DNA of 8,141 nucleotides from Pseudomonadota bacterium (GTDB lineage: Bacteria; Pseudomonadota; Alphaproteobacteria; Rhodospirillales; Rhodospirillaceae). A program made the position numbers and the translations under genes. Shown piece by piece: positions 1 through 6,342 of this stretch; positions within the stretch are counted from its first letter, which is position 1, and the number at the start of each line of letters is the position of its first letter. The stretch covers positions 1-8,141 of the forward strand of contig JAEWWF010000280.1 of assembly GCA_023396465.1 (NCBI GenBank), written 5' to 3'. The notes under the pieces are model-generated. The model worked only from the letters and a program-made list of their open reading frames with translations. It did not search any database and had not been told where the DNA came from.

Positions 1-989
1 AGGGCCGCCACCGGCACCGCCAGGGCTTGTTCCGCCCGGGCGAGGACGAAATGGACCTCGGCCGTCATGCCGGCCCGCAAGGCTCCATCGGCATTGGCCA
101 CGTCGAACAGGGCGGTGTACAGAACGACGCTGGCGCCGCCGCCGGTGGTGGTCGCCGTCTCCTTGTCCGGGGCGTCCGGCGGGACGGGGAGAATCTGCCG
201 CAGAACCGCCGGGCGCCGCTGCTCGGGGGCGCCGAGGGTGGTGAACCACACCGGCATGCCGGGGCGCAGGCGCACGACGTCGGCCTCCGACACCTCGGTC
301 CACACGGTCATCGCCGTCAGGTCCGACAGCCGCAGGATCACCGGCGCCTCGTAATTGGCGTTCAGGGTCTGCCCTTCCTTGATGTCGATGGCGACCACGG
401 TGCCGGTCATGGGCGCCAGGATGCGGGCTTGCCGCAGGGTCGTTTCCTCGGCCCGCAAGCGGGCCTCGGCCTGGCGGATCTCCGCCCGGATGGCGGCGAT
501 GCGGGCGCGAAGCATGTCGCGGTCGCGCAGGCTGGCATCGAGCGAGGCTTGGGCCGCCACATTGTCGCGGGACAGGCGGGCCACCCGGTCATGATGCTTT
601 TCGGCGTGGCGCAGGGCGGCCTGCTGTTCCTCCAGCCCGGCATGCAGCCGCGCCAGATCGGCGCGCAGGCTTTCCACCATGGCGGCCTGAACCTCGGCCT
701 CGATCTCGGCCAGCAGGTCGCCGCGGTCCACATGGTCCCCGACGGCGACATGCAGGCGTTTGAGTACCCCGGACACCTGGGCCCCCACCTCCACCGAGGC
801 GCGCGGCCGTAGGGTGCCGGCGGCGACCACCGTGTCCTCGATGTCCTGACGGACCAGGACGGCGGTTTCGTACCGCTCCGCCGGTGTCGGCGCGGTCCAG
901 GCGGAAAGGGCTGTCCACCCTCCCACCGCCAATGCCACCAAAACGGCGATGGTGACGACGGTGGCGCGGGCGCGGCGGGGGCGGCTCAT
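1..989 (-). CDS. MacA/PvdR-family periplasmic adaptor (HlyD/RND-MFP type), C-terminus cut by window edge
   Basis: This is a membrane fusion (periplasmic adaptor) protein that would link an inner-membrane transporter, in this subfamily normally a MacB-type ABC exporter, to an outer-membrane TolC-like channel. The 329 visible residues show an N-terminal membrane anchor (about residues 10-31), a first lipoyl half (about 58-98, with VEVGAQVSG and VGDHVDRGDLL), an alpha-helical coiled-coil hairpin (about 100-186), the second lipoyl half (187-222, with LAPMTGTVVAIDIKEGQ) and the start of a beta-barrel domain (about 226-315, with VSEADVVRLRPGM). The APMTGTVV and GQTLNANYEAPVILRLSDL blocks are of the MacA kind rather than the AcrA or EmrA kind. 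The start is the ATG at 989-987; no strong Shine-Dalgarno precedes it. The frame is open to base 1, and the missing part should include the rest of the membrane-proximal domain. A macB-like gene is expected just to the left. It is transcribed divergently from the fpv-like operon, so PvdR, the adaptor of the pyoverdine recycling pump, is an attractive comparison, but MacA and PvdR cannot be told apart by eye. Confidence 0.9.
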   Translation of the reverse strand, partial: MSRPRRARATVVTIAVLVALAVGGWTALSAWTAPTPAERYETAVLVRQDIEDTVVAAGTLRPRASVEVGAQVSGVLKRLHVAVGDHVDRGDLLAEIEAEVQAAMVESLRADLARLHAGLEEQQAALRHAEKHHDRVARLSRDNVAAQASLDASLRDRDMLRARIAAIRAEIRQAEARLRAEETTLRQARILAPMTGTVVAIDIKEGQTLNANYEAPVILRLSDLTAMTVWTEVSEADVVRLRPGMPVWFTTLGAPEQRRPAVLRQILPVPPDAPDKETATTTGGGASVVLYTALFDVANADGALRAGMTAEVHFVLARAEQALAVPVAA

Positions 990-1197
990 CGGGCCGGTCC
1001 GTGGGGTGCCGATCGGGGCGAGGAGTGGGGCGGGGGGACGGGGAGAGATAAGGTCGTCGTTCGCATGGCCTGTGCCGCGCTCCGGGGATCGCTGTCGGGT
1101 GGAGACGCCGGGGGGGCCCGTTCATCCCTCTGCCTCAAAGACGAAGGGCGGCGGAAAATTCCTCATGCTGACTGTATCGGTAGGGGGCTTTTTTGCG

Positions 1198-1216
1198 ATT
1201 GCGACGCCTTCGCGAT
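1198..1216. promoter_or_regulatory. Candidate operator: 19-bp imperfect palindrome (7-5-7)
   Basis: The arms ATTGCGA (1198-1204) and TCGCGAT (1210-1216) are reverse complements at six of seven positions, separated by five bases. The left arm overlaps a tandem TTGCGA-TTGCGA hexamer (1193-1204). The total length, 19 bp, equals that of a Fur box, and TGCGA/TCGCA-type half sites occur in some alphaproteobacterial Fur-family operators. The match is imperfect, so this is a candidate only. Its place in the AT-rich part of the divergent region, about 135 bases upstream of the first operon gene, is what one would expect for iron control. Confidence 0.25.
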
Positions 1217-1250
1217 TTTGTGGAAAGAAAAGGCCGCTGGTTCGTCATTG

Positions 1251-1279
1251 CAGAGAGAGGCGCGGTGCGCCGCCCTCTG
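1251..1279 (+). promoter_or_regulatory. Leader hairpin upstream of the fpv-like operon
   Basis: The sequence can fold with an outer stem CAGAG (1251-1255) with CTCTG (1275-1279), a symmetric 3x3 internal loop in which the middle G and C could pair, an inner stem GGCGC (1259-1263) with GCGCC (1267-1271), and a three-base GGT loop. It sits about 70 bases before the first start codon, so it would lie in the 5' untranslated region if transcription begins near 1230. No T-run follows, so it does not look like an intrinsic terminator. A chance hairpin in GC-rich DNA is possible. Confidence 0.3.
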
Positions 1280-1349
1280 TTGGTGGAACAGGCGTGATGG
1301 GAACTGGCCGGATGCAGCGGATGCGATGCAAGCAGGGCGGAGGGGTGGC

Positions 1350-2501
1350 ATGAGTGGTCCGCCCGGCAAGGCCGCCGCCAAGAAGTCGCGGACCCGCCTG
1401 TGGTTCCTGTGGCATTCCTGGCTGGCGCTGCCCATCTGGTTCTTTCTGTTTTTCGTCTGCGTGACCGGCAGCCTCGCCGTGGTCAGCAGCGAAATCATGT
1501 GGTTGGTCAATCCGGCGATGCGGGTGTCCGAGGAGGGCCAGCCGGTGCCGCTGAAGCAGATGGTGGCGGCGGCCGAGGCGGCGGTTCCCGACGGACGGGT
1601 GACGGCGCTGGGCTGGGGCGGGTCCCACATGGCGGTGAATGTCCGTGTCGCGGTCCCCGATGGCGGGTTCGTCACCGCCTGGGTCAACCCGATCACCGGG
1701 CAGGTGCAACAGGTGTCGACCGGGGCGCCCTTCCATAGCTTCCTGCGGGCCTTGCACGGTTGGTTGCTCATCTACCCCTATGGCTGGTACGCCGTTTCGC
1801 TGCTCGGGCTGCCGCTGCTCGGATCGCTGGTCACCGGGGTGGTGGTCTACAAGCGGTTCTGGCGGTCGTTCTACAAGCCGTCCATCCGCTGGGGCGCCCC
1901 CGCCCGCGTGGTGTGGGGCGACTTTCACCGGGTGGCCGGAACCTGGTCGCTGTGGTTCGTCGCCCTGATGGCGGTGACCGGCCTGTGGTTCCTGATCAAC
2001 ACCCTTCTGGCCGACCTGGGGGCGCCGCTCGGCGGGTCGCAGGTGCCCGCCCTGGTGCAGCGCGATGACCTGGCGGTGGCGGCGACGGCGCCGCCCGCCG
2101 ATCCCGATTTGATCCTGGCGGGTGCCCTCGGCGCGGTGCCCGACATGCGCCTGACCTACATGGCCCTGCCGGCCACCGCCTTCAGCCCGGCGTGGGTGTT
2201 CGGCATGAGCGGACAGGCGCCGTTGCTGCCTGATTTCATCTCCGTCAATCCGCGCACCGGCGCGGTGATGGATGTCTCCGGCGGTTTCGACAGTTCGGCC
2301 GCCTCCTTGACCGGCACCATCATGCGGTCCCTGCATACCGGCGATTTCGGCGGCCTGCCGGTGAAGCTGGTGTGGTTCACCTTCGGCATCCTGCTCAGTG
2401 CTCTGGTGTTCAGCGGCATGAAGATCTGGGCCCGCCGCACCATCCGCGCCACCGTCGAGGCCCGCCGGCTGCGCGCCGCCGAGGAGACGCCGCATGCGTG
2501 A
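1350..2501 (+). CDS. fpvG: FpvG-like PepSY_TM inner-membrane protein, probable siderophore/ferric reductase
   Basis: This 383-residue inner-membrane protein has the PepSY_TM layout: helices at about 19-46, 142-167, 196-221 and 336-360, with a periplasmic loop between helices 1 and 2 and another between 3 and 4. Each loop carries a PepSY-type element (VNPITGQV at 112-119 and VNPRTGAV at 299-306). Histidines sit at or near helix ends: H22 (WHSWLAL), H129 and H136 (FHSFLRALHGW), H193 (GDFHRVAGTW) and H329 (RSLHTGDFGG). In related siderophore reductases such as P. aeruginosa FoxB, helix histidines hold two hemes that carry electrons from the cytoplasmic side to periplasmic ferri-siderophore, and FpvG is the pyoverdine-iron reductase. 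The start at 1350 is chosen for the purine-rich ribosome site at 1337-1345; an in-frame ATG at 1326 has no better one, and further upstream the frame is not protein-like. It is the first of eight co-directional genes and overlaps the next by eight bases. Family assignment is secure; the FpvG role rests on gene order and topology. Confidence 0.88.
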   Translation: MSGPPGKAAAKKSRTRLWFLWHSWLALPIWFFLFFVCVTGSLAVVSSEIMWLVNPAMRVSEEGQPVPLKQMVAAAEAAVPDGRVTALGWGGSHMAVNVRVAVPDGGFVTAWVNPITGQVQQVSTGAPFHSFLRALHGWLLIYPYGWYAVSLLGLPLLGSLVTGVVVYKRFWRSFYKPSIRWGAPARVVWGDFHRVAGTWSLWFVALMAVTGLWFLINTLLADLGAPLGGSQVPALVQRDDLAVAATAPPADPDLILAGALGAVPDMRLTYMALPATAFSPAWVFGMSGQAPLLPDFISVNPRTGAVMDVSGGFDSSAASLTGTIMRSLHTGDFGGLPVKLVWFTFGILLSALVFSGMKIWARRTIRATVEARRLRAAEETPHA

Positions 2502-2955
2502 CTTCCTGGCCCGCAACAAGTTCCACCTGAGCGCCCTGATTTTGCTGGTGCCGCTGTACTTTCTGCCCGAGGCCCTGTCGGGGGAGGCGCCGCGTCTGGT
2601 GGCGGACCTCCACCGCCCGCTGACCATCGGCCCCTACGACCTGACCCTCGTCACCGCCGACGAGAGACCCTATCGCGGCAGTGGCGGGGAGACGGTGAAG
2701 GATTACCAGGTCCACCTGCGCCCGGGCGCCATGGACTCCATCCGGGGGATATTCCTGCGGGTCGGAAAGCCCCGCAGCCTGCGCGCCGCCGGAGCCTTGG
2801 CGGAAGGCTCGCCCTATCGCCAGTTCGCCCACGTCCTGCTGCCGGACACGCTGACGGGCGACGAAGAGCTATGGCTGACCATCGAACGCTGGGACGGTTC
2901 CATCGTGCAAGGCGCGGTGCCCCTGGCCGCTGTTCTGGGAGGAAAGACGTCGTGA
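2494..2955 (+). CDS. fpvH: FpvH-like small single-helix membrane protein
   Basis: This is a 153-residue protein with a short basic N-terminus (MRDFLARNK), one hydrophobic helix at about residues 10-28 and a periplasm-facing remainder rich in beta-prone segments (for example PYDLTLVTADE at 48-58, KDYQVHLRPG at 69-78 and ELWLTIERWDGS at 125-136). It has no cysteine. I recognise no named domain from sequence alone. It overlaps the PepSY_TM gene by eight bases and has GAGGAG at 2481-2486, seven bases before its ATG. In the P. aeruginosa locus the gene after fpvG is fpvH, which encodes a small inner-membrane partner of the FpvG reductase; size, topology and position agree. The symbol is given by synteny and needs a profile search to confirm. 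A structural or stabilising role for the reductase is an inference. Confidence 0.8.
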   Translation: MRDFLARNKFHLSALILLVPLYFLPEALSGEAPRLVADLHRPLTIGPYDLTLVTADERPYRGSGGETVKDYQVHLRPGAMDSIRGIFLRVGKPRSLRAAGALAEGSPYRQFAHVLLPDTLTGDEELWLTIERWDGSIVQGAVPLAAVLGGKTS

Positions 2956-3269
2956 AACGCCTCGTGTCAGCCGTGGTGGCGGCCGGCCTCGTGGTCGCGG
3001 TCTCGTCCGCCGCCGAGGCCCATTATCCGGTGTGCGACTGCAAGATGATCGATGCCGTCACCGTCCAGTGCGTCGGTGGCTTCTCCGATGGCTCCGCGGC
3101 GCCGGGGGTGGTGGTGGACGTCATTTCCTATGACGAGCAGGTGCTGATCGCCGGCAAGCTCGACGAGGCATCGACCCTTCGGTTCCCGCGCCCCGACCAG
3201 GATTTCTATGTCCTGTTCGATGCCGGCCCCGGCCATACGGTCGAGGTCGAGCACACCGCCATCAAGTGA
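2952..3269 (+). CDS. fpvJ: FpvJ-like small periplasmic Cys/His protein, GTG start
   Basis: This is a 105-residue secreted protein. The signal peptide spans residues 1-23 (MKRL, hydrophobic core, then SSAAEA), and predicted cleavage after A23 leaves His24 as the mature N-terminus, followed by YPVCDCK. Cysteines lie at 28, 30 and 40, with further histidines at 95 and 101. The body (40-105) looks like a small all-beta domain of the CopC/transthyretin-like kind (GVVVDVISYDE, STLRFPRPDQDFYVLFDAG). GTG at 2952 is chosen as start because GGAGGA at 2939-2944 lies seven bases before it and because it begins the signal peptide exactly; the in-frame ATG at 2871 would place 27 unrelated residues ahead. 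It overlaps the previous gene in a GTGA junction. In the fpv locus this slot is fpvJ, a periplasmic protein that works with the FpvC binding protein. Residues such as His24 and the C-x-C pair suggest metal handling; that is inference. Confidence 0.8.
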   Translation: MKRLVSAVVAAGLVVAVSSAAEAHYPVCDCKMIDAVTVQCVGGFSDGSAAPGVVVDVISYDEQVLIAGKLDEASTLRFPRPDQDFYVLFDAGPGHTVEVEHTAIK

Positions 3270-3279
3270 CGGGGGCGGC

Positions 3280-3831
3280 ATGCATCATCAGATGATCCGC
3301 CCGGCCGGAGCCGAGCGGGAGACCCTTTGGGTGCTGGTCGCCGCCGTGGTCATCGTGGCGGTGGCCGTGGCGGTGGTCGGCCTCAACCGCCCGGTGGCGG
3401 TGGTGGCGGTGCCGCTGGCCCACGAGATCGACGCCCGCGCCGACCTGACGGCGGCGGAGCAGGGGCTTCACGCCGACCTCCTGGCGGCGGCGGGGGAGAT
3501 CATGGCGATGGTGGGCACCGAGGACGCCGCTCCGTCGCCCGCCGTCCTGGCCGCCGATCTGCTGCCCCCTTTCATCGCCGACGCGAGCGCCGAGGCGCGC
3601 GGCGGTCATGTCTGGTCGCTGCATCGGCATGGCGCAACCCTCGCCTATGCCGGTGTTTCGGCCAAGCCCGCCGTGGCCGGATCGCTGGTGCTGATCCTGC
3701 ATGGCGGGCAGGCCGAGGTCTGGCTGACGCGCGCCGCCGAAGCCCCGCCGCTGCCGCCCGATCCGCCGGCCCTGATCGCCGCCGGCTGGCGCCGGGTGAT
3801 GTCCACCTTCTCCGCCGGAGTCACACGATGA
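3280..3831 (+). CDS. fpvK: FpvK-like single-helix membrane protein (probably DUF6162 family)
   Basis: This is a 183-residue protein with a short cytoplasmic N-terminus (MHHQMIRP), one strongly hydrophobic helix at about residues 16-35 and a periplasmic domain. After a helical stretch (about 47-78) come a short LPPFIADASAE segment (95-105), a beta-rich part (HVWSLHRHGATLAYAGV at 110-126, SLVLILHGGQAEVWLT at 135-150), a proline-rich linker (154-163) and a final helix. The architecture agrees with my memory of the DUF6162 family, which sits beside metal ABC transporters. The start ATG at 3280 follows GGGGGCGG (3271-3278), 10 bases after the previous stop; a longer frame upstream overlaps the preceding gene and is not needed. 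The next gene begins in an ATGA overlap. By position and topology it matches FpvK, an inner-membrane component of the pyoverdine iron-release system. Its molecular role is not known to me. Confidence 0.8.
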   Translation: MHHQMIRPAGAERETLWVLVAAVVIVAVAVAVVGLNRPVAVVAVPLAHEIDARADLTAAEQGLHADLLAAAGEIMAMVGTEDAAPSPAVLAADLLPPFIADASAEARGGHVWSLHRHGATLAYAGVSAKPAVAGSLVLILHGGQAEVWLTRAAEAPPLPPDPPALIAAGWRRVMSTFSAGVTR

Positions 3832-4733
3832 ACCGCCGTCAGTTCCTGGCCGCCGCCCTGGCCGCCGGCTTCGTCCATCCGGCGAGGGCGGCGGCCACGG
3901 CCCCCCTGCGGATTGGCGTCACGCTGCATCCCTACTATTCCTATGTCGCCAACATCGTCGCCGATCGGGCCGAGGTGGTGCCGATCATCCCGGCCGGCTT
4001 CAATCCCCATGCCTACGAGCCGCGCCCGGAGGATATCCAGCGCATCGGCACCCTGGATGTCATCGTGCTGAACGGCATTGGCCATGATGATTTCGCCGGC
4101 CGCATGATCGCCGCCTCCGCCCGGCCCGACTTGCCGGTGATCGAGGCCAACGCCGAGGTTCCGCTGCTGCCGGCGGGGGGCTCCAGCGCCATGGGCGACA
4201 GTGGCGTGGTCAATCCCCACACCTTCCTATCCATCACCGGCGCCGTCCTGCAAGTCTCGACCATCGCGCGGGACCTGGGCCGTCTCGATCCCGCCCATGC
4301 CGATGCCTATGCCGCCAATGCCCGCGCCTATGGCAAGCGACTGCGGCGGCTGCGGGCGGATGCCCTTGCCCGACTGGCCGATGCCCGCACCGTCGCCCTG
4401 CGGGTCGCCACCATTCATGGCGCTTATGACTATCTGCTGCGCGAGTTCGGCCTGGAGGTCGCCGCTGTCGTCGAGCCGGCCCATGGCATCGAGCCGAGCC
4501 CGGCCCAACTGGCGGACACCATCGCCACCCTGCGCCGGCTGGATGTGCAGGTGATTTTCTCCGAATTGAACTTCCCGAGCGCCTATGTGGAGACCATCCG
4601 GCGCGAGACCGGCATTCGCCTGCACGCCTTTTCCCATATCTCCCACGGCGATTACACGCCGGAACGGTTCGAGCAGGAGATGGCCGCCAACCTGGAAACC
4701 CTGGTGCGGGCCATGCTGGAGACGGCGGGATGA
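3828..4733 (+). CDS. fpvC: FpvC-like metal ABC transporter solute-binding protein (ZnuA/TroA, cluster 9), possible Tat substrate
   Basis: This 301-residue cluster 9 (ZnuA/TroA-like) periplasmic binding protein delivers metal to the permease encoded downstream. Likely metal ligands in family order are H61 (NPHAYEPRPED), H131 (NPHTFLS), H197 (ATIHGAYDYLL) and an acidic residue, probably E246 (FSELNFPS). The family block HGIEPSPAQL is at 219-228, and extra histidines H270 and H273 (SHISHGDYTPERF) lie near the C-terminal end. The long His-rich loop typical of zinc-specific ZnuA is absent. The N-terminus MNRRQFLAAALAAGFVHPARA has a twin arginine followed by x-F-L and an AxA-type cleavage site, consistent with Tat export. 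ATG at 3828 overlaps the previous stop (ATGA) with GGAG seven bases upstream. In P. aeruginosa the gene in this slot is fpvC. Zinc or manganese import would be the default family reading; the four accessory genes argue for iron. Confidence 0.88.
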   Translation: MNRRQFLAAALAAGFVHPARAAATAPLRIGVTLHPYYSYVANIVADRAEVVPIIPAGFNPHAYEPRPEDIQRIGTLDVIVLNGIGHDDFAGRMIAASARPDLPVIEANAEVPLLPAGGSSAMGDSGVVNPHTFLSITGAVLQVSTIARDLGRLDPAHADAYAANARAYGKRLRRLRADALARLADARTVALRVATIHGAYDYLLREFGLEVAAVVEPAHGIEPSPAQLADTIATLRRLDVQVIFSELNFPSAYVETIRRETGIRLHAFSHISHGDYTPERFEQEMAANLETLVRAMLETAG

Positions 4734-5455
4734 CCGGGCCGGCCATCCTGTTCGATCGGGTGTCGTTGAGCGCCGGGCGCACCGTCATTCTCGACGAAAT
4801 ATCGTTGCGGGTGCCGGCCGGAAGCCTGCATGCGGTGGTCGGCCCCAACGGTGGCGGCAAGTCGTCGCTGATCCGAACCGTGCTCGGGCAAGCGGCGCAT
4901 CGGGGAACGGTGCGGCTCGACTGGCCGGGGCAAGGGGCGGGCGTGGTCGCCTATGTGCCGCAGACGCTGGAGTTCGATCGCGGCCTGCCGATGACCGTGG
5001 AGGATGTCCTCGCCGTGCTGTGCCAACGCCGCCCGGCTTTCCTTGGTCCCGACCGGCGGCTCGACTACGCGGCGGCGCTGGATCGGGTGGGCATGGCCGA
5101 CAAGCGCCGCCGCCGTTTCGGCGCCCTGTCCGGCGGTGAGCGGCAGCGCGTTCTGTTGGCCCAGGCTTTGATCCCGGCGCCCGACCTGCTGCTTCTCGAC
5201 GAGCCGATGACCGCCTTGGACGAGGCAGGCGTGGCGGTGTTCGAGCGTCTCGTCACCGACTTGCGGGCCGCTGGCACCACCATTCTGTGGGTGGAGCACG
5301 ATCTGGCCGCCGTGCGGCGGCTGGCGGGCGGTGTCTCGGCGCTCAACCGGCGGCTGCTGTTCGACGGGCCGCCGGCCGCCATGCTGACGCCCGAGCGGGT
5401 GTTGGCGCTGTTCTCGGCCACCCCGGCGGCTGGACCGGCGAGGATGGCGTCATGA
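4730..5455 (+). CDS. fpvD: FpvD-like metal ABC transporter ATP-binding protein
   Basis: This is a 241-residue ATPase that powers the importer from the cytoplasmic side. All ABC motifs are intact: Walker A GPNGGGKSS (38-46), Q-loop Q78 (YVPQ), signature LSGGERQR (133-140), Walker B LLLLDEP (153-159), D-loop ALDE (162-165) and switch H190 (WVEHD). Length and the VVGPNGGGKSSLIRTVLG block suit the ZnuC/MntB-like metal family. The start ATG at 4730 overlaps the fpvC-like stop in an ATGA junction, with GGAG at 4718-4721. It is followed by the permease gene with the same overlap, so stoichiometric, translationally coupled synthesis is likely. It corresponds to FpvD by position. Family assignment is certain; substrate is not readable from the ATPase. 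Confidence 0.92.
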   Translation: MTGPAILFDRVSLSAGRTVILDEISLRVPAGSLHAVVGPNGGGKSSLIRTVLGQAAHRGTVRLDWPGQGAGVVAYVPQTLEFDRGLPMTVEDVLAVLCQRRPAFLGPDRRLDYAAALDRVGMADKRRRRFGALSGGERQRVLLAQALIPAPDLLLLDEPMTALDEAGVAVFERLVTDLRAAGTTILWVEHDLAAVRRLAGGVSALNRRLLFDGPPAAMLTPERVLALFSATPAAGPARMAS

Positions 5456-6342
5456 GCTTTGAAACCGTCCGCGCCGCCGTGCAGGGATGGGCGGCGGCGG
5501 GCCTGCTGCCGTCGGGCCTGGAGCATGGCTTCCTCGTCAACGCCTTGCTGGCCGGGCTGGTGATCGGGCCGGTGCTGGGGGCGCTCGGCACCTTGGTCGT
5601 CACCAAGCGGCTGGCGTTCTTTTCCGAGGCGGTCGGTCATGCGGCGCTGACCGGCGTGGCCATCGGCATCCTGGCCGGCGAGCCCTACACCGGCCCCTAT
5701 GGCAGTCTGTTCGCCTACTGCCTGTTGTTCGCCCTGTTGGTGACCTATACCCGCAACCGCAGCGGTCTGACCTCCGACACGCTGATCGGCGTGTTCCTGT
5801 CGGTGTCGCTGGCGCTGGGGGCGAGCCTGCTGCTGGTGCTGGCGACGCGGGTCAATGTTCACATCCTGGAAAACGTGCTGTTCGGGTCGGTGCTGACGGT
5901 GGACGACCGCGATCTCACCGTGCTGCTGGTGGTCGCCGTCGGTGTCACCGCGATCATGCTGCCGTTGTTCAACCGCATGATGCTGGCGAGCTTCAACCCC
6001 GCCCTGGCGCGGGTGCGTGGCGTGCCGGTGACGGTGCTGGACTACCTGTTCATGGTCCTGGTGACGGTGGTGACGGTCGCCTCGGTGAAGATCATCGGCG
6101 CCATCCTGGTGGGGGCGCTGCTGGTCATCCCGGCCGCCGCCGCCCGCGTCGCCGCGTCGTCGCTGCGGGGGTTCTTCGTGCTGTCCGTGGGGTTCGCGAG
6201 CGTGGCGGCGGTGGCGGGAATTCTGCTGCCGGTCCAACTCGCCCTGCCGATCCCGTCCGGCGGCGCCATCATCCTCTGCGCCGGCGGGCTGTTCGTCGTC
6301 GCGATGCTGGTCCGCTCCATTTGGAAAGGGGAAAGAGGATGA
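5452..6342 (+). CDS. fpvE: FpvE-like metal ABC transporter permease (ABC-3 family)
   Basis: This is a 296-residue multi-spanning inner-membrane permease of the ABC-3 (ZnuB/TroC/MntC) family, with about eight or nine hydrophobic segments. Family blocks visible are GPVLGALGTLVVTKRLAFFSEAVGH near residues 39-63 (including the SEAVGHAAL element), the ENVLFGSVL segment after helix four, the FNPALARVRGVPV coupling region and the helix VKIIGAILVGALLVIPAAAA. The start ATG at 5452 overlaps the ATPase stop in ATGA with AGGA seven bases upstream; the longer frame that begins in the ATPase gene is a shadow until this ATG. It should form the transport path for the metal delivered by one of the two binding proteins, with the 241-residue ATPase as its motor. 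It corresponds to FpvE by position. Confidence 0.92.
   Translation: MSFETVRAAVQGWAAAGLLPSGLEHGFLVNALLAGLVIGPVLGALGTLVVTKRLAFFSEAVGHAALTGVAIGILAGEPYTGPYGSLFAYCLLFALLVTYTRNRSGLTSDTLIGVFLSVSLALGASLLLVLATRVNVHILENVLFGSVLTVDDRDLTVLLVVAVGVTAIMLPLFNRMMLASFNPALARVRGVPVTVLDYLFMVLVTVVTVASVKIIGAILVGALLVIPAAAARVAASSLRGFFVLSVGFASVAAVAGILLPVQLALPIPSGGAIILCAGGLFVVAMLVRSIWKGERG

Larger units (their letters stand above)
990..1349. promoter_or_regulatory. Divergent intergenic region (360 bp) between the adaptor gene and the fpv-like operon
   Basis: No credible gene lies here. Open frames that cross it are in-frame extensions or shadows without protein-like composition. It must carry the promoters for both directions. 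Bases about 1150-1240 are visibly richer in A and T than the surrounding coding DNA (for example the T-run at 1189-1194 and the AT-rich stretch at 1214-1231), which suits a promoter and operator zone. I could not identify a convincing -35/-10 pair for either direction. Possible regulatory elements inside it (a palindrome at 1198-1216 and a hairpin at 1251-1279) are listed separately. Confidence 0.6.

Noticed and set aside
27..812. A 261-residue plus-strand open frame at the left edge.
   Set aside because: The minus strand of the same region encodes a clear efflux adaptor with lipoyl and coiled-coil segments; the plus frame has no motif.
1255..1345. A cobalamin-type riboswitch in the operon leader.
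   Set aside because: The GGTGGAACAGG and GGGAACTGG segments look vaguely similar to parts of it, but no B12-box-like sequence or required multi-stem order is present.
1065..1349. In-frame extension of the PepSY_TM gene to an ATG at 1065 (or 1326).
   Set aside because: The added residues are not protein-like, would place a long soluble segment before the first helix, and the best ribosome site (1337-1345) directly serves the ATG at 1350.
1245..2627. A 460-residue minus-strand open frame.
   Set aside because: It is antisense to the PepSY_TM gene, with the Arg/Gly/His/Gln-rich composition typical of a shadow frame in GC-rich DNA and no recognisable motif.
5065..6237. A 390-residue minus-strand open frame.
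   Set aside because: It is a shadow of the ATPase and permease genes; its His/Gln/Arg-rich content comes from the reverse of hydrophobic codons.
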